64,000 bases of DNA from Coleophoma eucalyptorum. Lineage: Eukaryota; Ascomycota; Leotiomycetes; Helotiales; Dermateaceae. The stretch spans positions 496,001 to 560,000 of the forward strand of contig JALRME010000002.1 of NCBI GenBank assembly GCA_026120035.1, given 5' to 3'. The translations under genes were made by a program, and so were the position numbers. Every line of letters begins with the position of its first letter. Position 1 is the first letter of the stretch. The notes beneath the pieces were generated by a model. It did not search any database. It saw only the letters and a program-made list of their open reading frames with translations, and was not told the DNA's origin. Shown piece by piece: positions 24,778 to 34,599 of the stretch.

Positions 24778-26944
24778 TCACGCCGTAACCTCATCAGGGA
24801 CAATTTCCTCCCTGAACTTAATCCCGCCTTCCACACAGATAGAGCCCTTCACCCATTCCTCTTCCATCACCTTTTCAAGAGTCCATCGGCTTCTAGCTCG
24901 CTTCAATAGACCCTCAGTAACGTGCATTGCACCCAATAAACCAGCTTTCTCGAACTTCTCGGGGTCACCTTCATGATCACCCTCCTCACCAGCATACTCA
25001 ATCCATCTCCACTCGACGCGAGCAATGCGGTGGGAGGTCTTGCTTCTCTGCTTGAAGCCCTCATTACCACCGTTCACGGGATCGAAGGGAAGACGAGACT
25101 CGAGAAGTGCGTATAGAAGTACACCTATTGACCAGGCATCGGTTGCTCGGCCGTCATATGGTTGACCCATGATAACCTCTGGTGCCGCATAGTCGTCACT
25201 TCCACACCGAGTTGTGAGTTTCTCATCATCAGCCACACGACGAGAAAGCCCAAGATCGGTAAGCGTGATAATGGAGTATGGATAAGCAGCCCAGTCTAGA
25301 GGTCTAGAGAGTTCAGACGGTGGCAGATTGACAAGCACATCTAGATGGTCAGTAAAGTCCATTGAAAATGAAGACAAACTTACTCTCGAGTTTGATATCT
25401 CGATGCACAATGTGCCTCTCGTGTAGATACCGTACTGCACCAACTAGTTCCCCGAAAATTCGTCTTAACAATGAAGGAACGAGCATTGCTCGATATTCAC
25501 TAGCCACGTCGAAAAGATCACCACCGGGACAATAACTTAGGACCAGTATGGCCCGTGTGTCCTCGATACTCCAAGCTTTCAAATGGACCAATGACGGGTG
25601 ATGTATGGTCTTCATGATCTCCAATTCTCTTTTCAACGACATTTCAACTCGCTCTTCTGAGGCACCGCCCTTTGGCCCATGCTCGCAGATCTTGATTGCA
25701 ACTAACTTCTTGGGATCGATCTTTGCTTCCGGAGCTGCCAAGCCTCCATCCATTCTATCGTCCTCGGGTCTTTGGCTTGTAGCAAGCATCACTTTACTGA
25801 ACGTTCCTTGACCTAAAACTTTCACCGCTCTCCATCTTCTTCTCTTGTGATCGTCTCTCGTATAGGCTTCGAAATACTCGTGTCTCGGTTTCTTCGAATT
25901 TCGTGCCACGAGTGGTAGCGAGGAATCGCTGTCACTGCTCTCGCCACCTGTCCTACTCGAGGGTGGTGTTGGAGGCCTTGGAATGGGAGCCAATCCTCTC
26001 TGCGCGGCCAGGTGTGGCTCGCGTCGCATATGTGAATCTCCAGAGGTCGATGAGTCTGGTGTAGAGTCCGGTGCGTGAGAACCAGACACGGTAACGTGCC
26101 GCACTTTAGGAACCTGTACTGCCCCAGGCACGTATTCGCTGAGACTTCGGTTCCGACTGTGCCCCTCTGCATTCTTTTCTTTATTTATCGCAGTACTAAT
26201 CAGACCAGAATCGTTCGCGAGCCCGTGGTATGCGCGTCGTTTGGACTGATTGGCGATGGCTGAGGATATGGACTCGCCATTTGCTGTGACCAATGCTGCA
26301 TCCGCCGAAATCATAATGTCCCGCGAAGCAGGTCTCGAGTTCGAGCTCAATTTTTTCCAAGGCCCGGGTGAATCCCCAGACAAAAGTGGTGACGGTAAAG
26401 GTGTTACATCAGCCATAGCACTCAGCATGGGCGACGATAGAGCTGAGTTCGGCGCTGAGCCGAAATTCGAGTTGCTCCCAACACTGCTGGCGAGGACGTT
26501 CTTGATACTTGGGGTTCGTGATAGAGGAGCCTTGACCGGCTTGCGTGAATCAGGGGGACTTCGAGTGGTGCTTGCGGCAGTGATGGTGTAATTTGGGATG
26601 ATGTCGGTTTGTATGCGCAGACCTGCACTCAGCGGACCTGGTTGTTGAGCTTGGTCATACGTGAGCTGTCGAGACGAGGTATCGAGGCGAGAAATATCTT
26701 CAGCAGATTTTGGGGCGGGCGAGGGGGAGGGTGAAGGCGAGGGAGCTATAGTATTGGTCCTGAAAGTTGCGATAGAGTTTGACGGTGGTTGAGTCGGGGT
26801 CTGGTTAGGAAGTGGGACGGATTGGTCATTATTCTGGAGAAAGGTAGACGAGTTTCTCGTTGCTACAGAGGTGCGATCCGAAGGGTCTACATGATTGCAG
26901 CTTGGCCGCAGTGGGGCTGAAGTCTGAGGAAGAGCGGTAGACAT
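24778..26944 (-). CDS. Serine/threonine protein kinase with a DLG motif (fungal Prr1-like)
   Basis: Two exons (26944-25384 and 25340-24778; intron 43 bp) give 707 aa. Residues 1-370 are low-complexity, rich in Ser/Pro/Thr. The kinase domain starts near 375: glycine loop VLGQGTFSKV (376-385), VAIK lysine Lys418, RELEIMK for the C-helix Glu, catalytic loop HRDIKLEN (Asp516), then TDLGLSRR (549-551, Leu in place of the usual Phe of DFG), YAAPEVI and DAWSIGVLLYALL. All residues needed for catalysis are present, so it should be active. A polar insert (about NGGNEGFKQRSKTSHRI) lies in the C-lobe. The resemblance to yeast Prr1/Prr2-type kinases is from motif memory and is not firm. The 5' flank has microsatellites. 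Confidence 0.9.
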
Positions 26945-27179
26945 GGCTGTCGCTGACGGTGAGAAGGCGTCCCGTTTGCGTGGAAGTCTAGAGCGAGTGG
27001 GAGGTATATAGTCTGGTGCGGTATAGGTAAGTCGAGGCAGATGCGGTGCGACACTAGGACGACATGACAGGGTGTAGGTTAGGGAGAGTGGTGGTAACGA
27101 GTAAGCACGTAGGCGTCGACGTGTGTGTGCGAGAAGGATGACCTCGTGTCCAGGTGGTGGTATTGGCGTGCGAGGGCGA

Positions 27180-27235
27180 AGAAAAGGGAGTAGAGAAGGA
27201 GGGAAGGGAAGGAAAGGAAAGGAAAGGAGGAAGAA
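27180..27235 (+). repeat. Purine microsatellite, GGAAA-type
   Basis: Imperfect repeats of GGAAA/GGGAA in the 5' flank of the kinase gene, read on the plus strand. On the coding strand this is a CT-rich tract, common in fungal promoters. Confidence 0.7.
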
Positions 27236-27303
27236 TTGGGTTGGACAGGCGAGATGAAGATTGACGAGGGAGAGATTTGGATGAGTGAATAAAGAGTGAG
27301 TAA

Positions 27304-27336
27304 AGTGAGTGAGTGAGTGAGTGAGTGAGTGAATGA
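27304..27336 (+). repeat. (GAGT)n tetranucleotide microsatellite
   Basis: About eight tandem copies of GAGT/GTGA, the last copy altered to GAAT. It lies some 360 bp upstream of the kinase start codon. Confidence 0.85.
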
Positions 27337-27344
27337 GTAAGTCG

Positions 27345-27348
<4 letters not shown>

Positions 27349-27375
<27 letters not shown>
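27349..27375 (+). repeat. (CT)n dinucleotide microsatellite
   Basis: About thirteen uninterrupted CT units directly after the GAGT repeat. Read on the strand of the kinase gene it is a GA tract. Confidence 0.9.
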
Positions 27376-27380
<5 letters not shown>

Positions 27381-28326
27381 ACTGACCAGACGGATTGTCG
27401 GACTGACGAAAGTCAAAGGCACCAAAACTTGTCGCAGCAAAGTTACGCACAGGCAGTGGGCTGCCCAGAGCCAACCCGGTCCATCCCACGCTCTCGACAT
27501 CCATCCCATCGAATCAATCCACCGCGCTGGTCGGGCGCCAGTTTCCACCAAATTTTAAAGGCATGTCCGCTACGCAGTCCAGAAGCTTAAAAGAGGAAGG
27601 CTAGATCTAGTTGCTCATCTCCGTCGTCCACTTTTGGGCTGTTCCTTCACCATGTTTAATTGAAGCTCGTCGCATTCCCTGCTCTTCAACGCTCCAATTT
27701 CAACTCCCTATCACGCGCCCAGCTATGTTTCGCAGCGACGCTGTTGCCGTTTCAAGGGTCCAGCGCGGTGTTGGGTGTTGCTTGGTGGCCGTTTGGTGCC
27801 TTTCGGACCGGGTGGGATGGGCTGCGAAGGGTATCACCGTCAGCGTCATCGCCCTCCCTCTCAACTGCAGCATCAGTGCAGCCCTTCCACCGTGCAGACC
27901 TTCCACCGATCACCCCGAGGTCCTGGTCAAGCCACACTGGACTACTGAGCCTTACCACGCGATATAAATAGACGGCGCAACCTCGATGGATCCTGATAGC
28001 ATATCTAGCTACTCTGCCCTCCGACACAGCTATTGATCTGCCAGTCTTTCTTTGTACCCTCTCCGGTGCGGCTCTCGACCACCCCGTACCGTTTCTGCGC
28101 TTTTGCGGCCTAGGAAGTCCGCATAAGGTAAAGGCCTCGGCAACCACGCGAAGAATGCCACAATCCTATCAACCTGGACACGAGGAGGCTGACGAATGGC
28201 CAATTGGCCCACCCTGATCCCGCATCCAATCATGGCCACTACCACCGGCACTGGGCCCTGGATTGACTTTGTCCATATCGTTATTACGTGACCAGTCCAA
28301 AGGCAATCTAGCGGTAAGGGCGATGT

Positions 28327-28337
28327 CACGTGAGTCA
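28327..28337. promoter_or_regulatory. Overlapping CACGTG E-box and TGAGTCA site
   Basis: CACGTG (28327-28332) overlaps TGAGTCA (28331-28337). The first is a bHLH site; the second is the Gcn4/CPC1 (bZIP) element of amino-acid control. No start codon lies near enough to assign a target, so function is uncertain. Confidence 0.35.
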
Positions 28338-30046
28338 CTCCTTCCGATAAGAGTGGTGTGCTTTTCCCTGCCTGTACTGTCGGAAGTTTAATTTACTGTT
28401 CTGGAAGATGTGACAACTGAGAAAGTTTGTGAACCTCTCTTTATTCCAGAGAATGCAAGCAAATGCTTGCCATTTCTCTCTTCGCTACTAACGAGAGAAG
28501 CTTCCAAGCTCGGGAATTCCATCTACAGCACGGCAGCCATCACAACATACCAACAGAAGAGAGGTTGCGTTGAGCACAATAAGACTTTCCGTCTTTCTGT
28601 TCCGCATCATCAGTCTAGCATCAATTGACTTTTATTAAAAAAGCTTCCAACACAACCACCTAATTTGCCCCACTCTTTCCACTCTTCTCTTTACTTTTTC
28701 AACTCTCAACCCATAACCGTTACCCCGCAGACTTCAGGTAACTTAATGAATCACAACTCACCACCACAACATCCATATCCCATAGTTACGACATAAAGAC
28801 AATTGAATTCCCCTCCATATAAGGTACGAATCTCGCAGCTTATCAGCATCACAATTCCAACTCACCAATTCCATTAATTGCATCAAAATTGAACCACCCC
28901 CCCTCTCTCTCCAACCCTTCCTTTCTCTCCATCTCTTCCGAACCCATTTCCACATATATCACATCTCCCAATCCAAAAGCAAGAAAGAAGAACAAAAAGG
29001 AGGAGGGAGAAAAATAAGAAAATAAATGAGATCACGAAATCCTAGCACTAAAATACACCCAAAAAAAACCCAATGACCCAAAACAAAACCGCCAAAGTCT
29101 GGTTTTGTTGCACGTCGTTCCTCCAACGGAGGTTCCGCTCCTTATCAAGCTGGCAGTGCTCCCGTAAAAAAAATGATGATGAGAAAGATCATGCCCCTCT
29201 GCCTTGTATGGAGGGTGCCGCAGCGGGGGAGTGGTTAAAGGCACGGATGGGAAGGGTGCTTTTGCTCCGGGGTGTGCTGGGATTGGGCACAAGGAGAACC
29301 GCGGGACGGGACGCCTACCTTTTTGATGATCACCGGTACTTCTGCTTACTTGCAGTAACCGGTCCCCCGGGGAGGGGGGTGTTGTGTTTGTTTTGGATGA
29401 GGGTGGTGGGAAGATAGTATGTACGGGCTGGCCATTGATCATCAAATAATAACTCGCACTGACGTGAGTGAATTGACGAAGGGGGGGGAGGGGCGGAGCA
29501 AAGACTCCTCCCGAGGGAGTGGCGAGAAATGGTCCCCTCGGCAAAATTACATCACCTGCGTTTTGGTTTGGGAGAAGTATTGGCTTGCCTTACGTAGGGC
29601 TGTTGTTCTTGCATAGATCGGGTTGGATAACCATTCTATTACCCTCCTTCGTACATAGTAGATGCGCAAGGCTAAGGTAGCTAGTGAACAGCAGTAGATG
29701 ATATAGCGACTGACTTCATTGGCCACCACGGAGGTCAGATAGACCATTGAGTAAGTACTTCTTCTCAGCTGGAGTTACTCCCCGTCCTCGCTTCGCTTTA
29801 TTCAAATCTACCTTAGATACTAGAGCATTTTGCTGATGGTAGAGTGCAAGACAGAGTAAGAGTGAAAGAGGCAGTTGCTCACTATCCAAAACGAATACAC
29901 ATGCGTATTCACAAGCATTTTGCAGCATGCCCAAGAATATATACTTCTGTCTACTCATGCCTGGTCAATCCAATCAAATTACCCACAAGACAGAGATCTC
30001 CATGATGCAATGCAGGTGGCCTCTGTACCTAACAGGCTCGGTGTCT

Positions 30047-31451
30047 CTAGTCAACAGAGTCTGTTCCATGTACCTTCGAATTCAGGTCCGCAAGGAAGAA
30101 AGCTAGACAAGCAAAATAAGCACTGGTGATAACAAAGACACCCACCCCATTGTTATCAGGCAAACCGATAGCCATGACTATTGAAACAATGGTTACGCTC
30201 AGGGGAATGACTATCATCATAGTTAGAGTCCCAGGGCATAGAATCAGAATCGTGGTGGGTAAAAAGAGCATAACGAGGGTAAACACGGAAATGCAAAGTC
30301 GTTCGAGCCGCTTCTGGTTGCTGCGGTAAAAAATAGTACGAGCGAAGAGTATCTTGGGATTGGTGAGATGGTAATTAAGGAACCTGAATCCATGCTTGAA
30401 GAAGCGCGGTGGCGGCACTGAAGAAGATTGTATAGGCTCGACTTGTGCAGCTGGTGTGAGGATCCCATGTAGGTGATCACGAATAAAAGGAGTAATGTAT
30501 GCATCAGAGACGTCATCGACTAGTTGCTCGATATAAGGTGCCTCGGCCGGAATACCTGCCCTGCGAGCAGCCTCGATTATGGCAAGTTTTTGAATGTGAG
30601 AAGAGGTTGGAAAGAAGTGACCTGGAAGTATGTTCAAACCATTGTTGGGTAGTGGAGAAGTTCGGTAAATTTTGTAGTTCTTCATCGTCTTTGCTTATTC
30701 CTCTCAGTTTCAAGTGTATCTCATCTGCAGAAAGGGACTTACTGAGACGGCACAGTTGCTGGTGAATCAAGTCCCTTCTCCTTGGATCATCCTGCACTTC
30801 TTCGAAGTCAGCTTCTTCCTAACCAATCAAAAGACAAATCTTACATGACCAGTATTTCTTGTTATCACTTCCCATTATCACATACTCCATCTGTAACCTC
30901 TCTAAGGACCAATAAATATCATCAAGGAAAAGGTCTCTCAACCATGTATCACTTAGACCAGCTTGAGGATCATACCTCCTTCGAAACCGTTCGAAATCAA
31001 TACCGCCTTGATTTTCCACCCTTACGATACTTCTCCTCTTCCCCCCCACAATGCTGTCTTCCCTAGTATCGAAACCACCTATACCTCTCTCGGCCAACTT
31101 TCGAAAATTTGTAAGGTCCAGCAACGGAATTTCATCATGTTCTTCTCTAAGTCTCGACTCCTGCCTCCTTTTCGGTGGTGTGATAGGCGCAGTATTACAG
31201 TTTGTAGTGGGAGCCGTAAGTGTGTTTTCCGAACTACTAGATCCAGTAACACAAGTAGTATTCGTCGAACTAATCTCATACACCTCTTCCACTTCTTCTG
31301 GTGAGTGAGCACTGGAAAGACCGAAATGGACGCGTAGGCTGTGTAACAGTGAAGGCGGCAGACGTGACGAGCTGCTGTGATAGCTATCTCCGTCATTGAG
31401 AATATGTGAGATCTGGGATTCGAGATCTGCCGGCCTTTGGGGACGGGGCAT
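30047..31451 (-). CDS. Uncharacterised protein with three C-terminal membrane helices (DUF6594-like layout)
   Basis: I join three exons (31451-30845, 30796-30743, 30693-30047) to 435 aa; both introns (48 and 49 bp) have GTAAG donors and keep phase. Residues 1-140 are Ser/Thr-rich and probably disordered. A middle helical region contains FRRRYDPQAGLSDTWLRDLF and later IIEAARRAGIPAEAPYIEQL. The last 100 residues hold three hydrophobic segments: LCISVFTLVMLFLPTTILIL, LTMMIVIPLSVTIVSIVMAI and GVFVITSAYFACLAFFLADL. This order matches the fungal DUF6594 family, whose function is unknown, but N-terminal family motifs are not clear, so the assignment is tentative. The second intron could instead be coding in another frame (LSADEIHLKLRGISKDDEEL), which would then need a frameshift to reach the conserved end. 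Confidence 0.7.
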
Positions 31452-31824
31452 TGTGGAAATGCGAAGGCATCTAGGAAGGCAAGGTGGTGAGAGGTGTGAG
31501 TTGAGATCGAGGCGCGGAAGCCATGAATAGAGTGACGTTCGACAACTTGTGATTGGGAATATAAGACGTCTATAATCTCACCCCGGGCGATTTTGAGAAG
31601 ATGCAATATAATTGGGTTGAAAGAAGGGAAGGAATAATGTGTGTCTGCCTATTACAGAGAGAATTGAGCAAGTAGCAACACCCAAGAAACGAAGAGCAGA
31701 CAACAGCGAATCTATAGGCAACGAACACATCTAATTCTAACTCTAAATCTAAGTCTAGGTCTACCTCTTATAATCTAGCGTGCCTCCAATTTCTTCTATT
31801 ATTTATACAATCGACAACACGGAT
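31452..31824. other. Intergenic, promoter of the three-TM protein gene
   Basis: 373 bp between the start of the membrane-protein gene and the stop of the peroxidase gene, both on the minus strand. It includes short CTAAAT/CTAAGT-type repeats at about 31731-31770. No gene. Confidence 0.6.
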
Positions 31825-32899
31825 CTACAACCTCGCTTTAAAAACCTCATTCTCCTTCTGCAATGGCTCTGCTTCACTCGGCTCGGCCTTATCATCTGTC
31901 GACTTGGCCGGATTTCCAGGTGTCGCCTTCTTCTTCGGAGCGGAATGGTAGCCGCCCTTCTCATTATCAATATTGGTGATGCGGCCATTCTCATCTCTCT
32001 GAATACCCAACTCAATCAGCTTGGAGAAGACACTAGTGAAGTCCTTGAAGAACAGCTCTTTATCGTCTGCGTACTTGATGACCCACTGTCGGAATATAGG
32101 GTCCTGAGTGAGGGCAATATCAGTTGGAAGCATCATAAGTTCCGTTCCGGTATCGTCATCAAAGTTAACGAACTGCTCGATGCCATTCGGCAACTTCTTC
32201 TTCCTCCACTGCAGGGAAAGCAAGAGGCGGAAATACTGATTCGAGAACCGCGTTGGATTGTTGACCCAGGCACCATCGAACCCGCTTCTATCACTATGAC
32301 ATCTTCCCAAGTTATGCGCGCCAGATAAGCAGACGATCTCTTGGTCGGAGAAGCCCATGCGTCCAAATATAAAGCGTAGATGATCGGCTCCCAGAGCTCC
32401 ATCGGGAAGGCGACCTCGCGGAGGAAGTTTACTATCGTCGACATAATCTGTTCGTCCACCTTGCCAAGGAATCTCAGGTCCTGACATATGCTGAATAGCT
32501 ACCACACCTGCCAGCGTCCAGAGGTCGGCATATGTTATCCATGGGTGTTTCGCTTTGATGGGCTCGAGGAAAACGCGCGCATGCTGCAGGCCAGCATTTG
32601 CAGGACTGTACAAAGTCAGTCCTATGTCTTGTGTTGGGCACTGGAAAGAACATACTCCCCACCCTCGGCTTCATATCGCATTCCAGCACCATTTGAGCCT
32701 CCAGTATCAGTCTCAGCATCGTAGGTTCCAGCCGAATGCCTAGTCGCAGATTAGATTAAATAATTGAGATTGCGACAAGAAAGACTCGCCATGCAAGTCG
32801 CACAAGTACTGGGCCTGCACTGCCATCATCATATTCGGGCTGATGCATCAATGCCACAATGTCCTTCCTCACAGCATCGAAATCGCCCTTTTTACTCAT
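31825..32899 (-). CDS. Class I haem peroxidase, cytochrome c peroxidase-like (no mitochondrial presequence)
   Basis: Three exons (32899-32790, 32739-32656, 32605-31825), 324 aa. The distal haem pocket is VRLAWH with Arg34, Trp37 and His38; the proximal helix is [11 protein letters not shown] with His162. Other class I blocks are [39 protein letters not shown] and [11 protein letters not shown]. The protein starts [18 protein letters not shown] with no targeting peptide, so it belongs to the cytosolic fungal group often named CCP2 or putative haem-binding peroxidase, which removes H2O2. The C-terminal 60 residues are Lys/Glu-rich. The first intron (32740-32789) has a GC donor (TG/GCGAGT) and an ordinary CTAG acceptor; no GT site nearby would keep the distal His in frame. 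The second intron is a normal 50-bp GT-AG. Confidence 0.92.
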
Positions 32900-33937
32900 C
32901 TTGTCAAACGCGAGGTATATAACGGCTATAGAAAGGGAAATCGAGTAGAAAGAAAGAAAATAACGACAGATATAAGCAGCGGAGAAATCTATTGTCTATG
33001 ATCTATAATCTATGACGAAATGACGAGGAGGAGGAGGATGGAACAGAGAGAGACGGCAAAACTTATTCTCGGGTTCTCGATAGCCATGACACCGCTGCAA
33101 TACCGCTCTCAACTCAAGCCGAGGTAACAAGTAGCGCGCCTATAGGGCGTGTGAAGTGGATACGGCGTTTGTTTGAATCATGTCGAATGTGAATGGCAAT
33201 GGCCAAGTCAACGCTGGAGATTTGTGGGTCACTTGCGGTAAGAAAGAAATTGCCTTGTGATCTTTTTTTTCTTATCGTGCGGCTAAAGTTTCGGCAAGGT
33301 TCCTGGACGTGGCTTCCGGTCGGAATCGGGAAACAGATTTCGCTAAGTGCACCAGCGGGTATTGTACCTGAGTCAACGTTGCATGTGATTACCGCACTTC
33401 CTATAATCTCGTGGTACGGCGGTAAGATGTTGCTTCACATGCCATAGAGATGATATATGTCTGGGCGTAACGTTTGCCGATAGCTCTAGGTTTATCATCG
33501 AATTCTAAGCGATGAATGAAGCTTGCCAGCAAGGTTTCAAATGCCGGCCTGGCTGAGGTGTCGCTTAGTTGCGCACCGTACCTTACTGCAGAACTATTGA
33601 AGCGAGACTAGCTTCGATATCCTGTTATACTTCCTCGTGTTTCAAGGTTTATAAGTCGTCAGTTAATAGGACTAGTTTCTGCTTTGTACCTCCGGTTTAC
33701 TAGACCTTGCAGTTGACATTGGGGCACAAGCACAAGAGAAAGAGACAGTCTAATTCACTAACTTGATAAGTTCATAAGACCAGAATGAGTGCAGGTATCA
33801 ATTTGCAAAAGCAGCCAAGATCACGTTCCGTCTCGCTCTAACCCCCTTCTTACATATTTAACAACCCTTCCAGATCACATATATACACTTTCCCCATACC
33901 TTATCTCTGCCTCTTGTCAAGGAATGCTGATGACGTC
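32900..33937. other. Intergenic, no supported gene
   Basis: About 1 kb between the peroxidase start and the end of the broken Egh16-like gene. One unsupported 84-codon ORF (33193-33447). No repeats recognised. Confidence 0.55.
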
Positions 33938-34599
33938 TAGGCGCTGATACGACCAGCAACGCGTAGGGCGCGCTTGTTCTTGGCAGCTGCGAGAGAGTAG
34001 CCGAGTCTGGCCTTACATAATCCTCGTTGATGTTGGTGGATCTCTTCATGAGGCCAGCGCGGATCATGAGCTCCTCCCATCGCTTGGTGGTCCTCTTAAT
34101 GTTGCCGTTAATCCCGGGGACTTGTGTGGTCATGATAGCCTTGACAGAATTCTTGAAATCTCCCTGGCCACTGGTATCAACTACAGCAGTGAGAGGTCCA
34201 GCACCGTCGGATGTGACAATGTGGAAAGTACCAGAGATAGAAGCGTTCGTCGTGGAAACTTAAGGCAAAGTGCTACCAGATAGAGCCATAGCGACCCTGA
34301 CACCAGTTGCGGCCTGGTTAGTCCCACCAGCCTGCGAGAATTCAGCTCTGAAGTCGAATGTAATCAATATTTAGTGCTTACTTCTGGTCTCCACGGTTGG
34401 TGGAGCCTTGATTGAAGACGGTGGTATCGAGCTCAGTCTTAGAGATAGAACCAGCACCTGCTACAACGGCACCCTTGATACCAAGAGCAGTTCCACTTCC
34501 TCTCATATCACCAGCGACCACTGCGACTTTTCCGTGTGTAGCAACGAGAGGGCTGGCAAAGAGAGCAACAAAGGGGATGGAGACAGAGGGAACTAGCAT
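33938..34599 (-). pseudogene. Disabled Egh16-like secreted protein gene (gEgh16/MAS family)
   Basis: The start MLVPSVSIPFVALFASPLVA followed by THG is a good signal peptide with His-Gly at the mature end, as in the Egh16/MAS appressorium-linked family. Further family traits are AVVAGDMRGSGTALGI and, downstream, ISGTFHIVTSDGAGPLTAVV (DGAGP is the hallmark). Three defects are seen. (1) A GTAAGC...CAG segment at about 34346-34379 must be spliced to keep frame, yet is only 34 bp, shorter than any other intron here. (2) An in-frame TAA at 34260-34262 sits right after STLP. (3) Near 34005-34020 the frame shifts by one before a tail with LAAAKNKRALRV and a TAG at 33938-33940. A CAA-to-TAA change could explain the stop, but that is inferred. 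Members are secreted and tied to plant or insect penetration; this copy would make at most a short fragment. Confidence 0.7.

Larger units (their letters stand above)
26945..30046. other. 3.1-kb intergenic region with microsatellites
   Basis: Upstream flank of the kinase gene plus the 3' flank of the next minus-strand gene. It contains simple repeats (entries below) and pyrimidine-rich DNA (28860-28950). Many overlapping ORFs up to 170 codons arise from the repeats and have no domain. A composite CACGTG/TGAGTCA site lies at 28327-28337. No gene can be supported. Confidence 0.5.

Noticed and set aside
27304..27375. Regular repeats that could suggest a CRISPR-like array
   Set aside because: Simple tandem microsatellites with no spacers; the window is from a eukaryote.
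27054..27551. Two overlapping 140-165-codon minus ORFs upstream of the kinase
   Set aside because: They are driven by the CT and GAGT microsatellites (RERERER and THSLTHSLTHS text) and have no domain.
29032..29616. Overlapping 114- and 170-codon ORFs on opposite strands
   Set aside because: Low-complexity Pro/Gly-rich text in both frames with no family; no splice partners.
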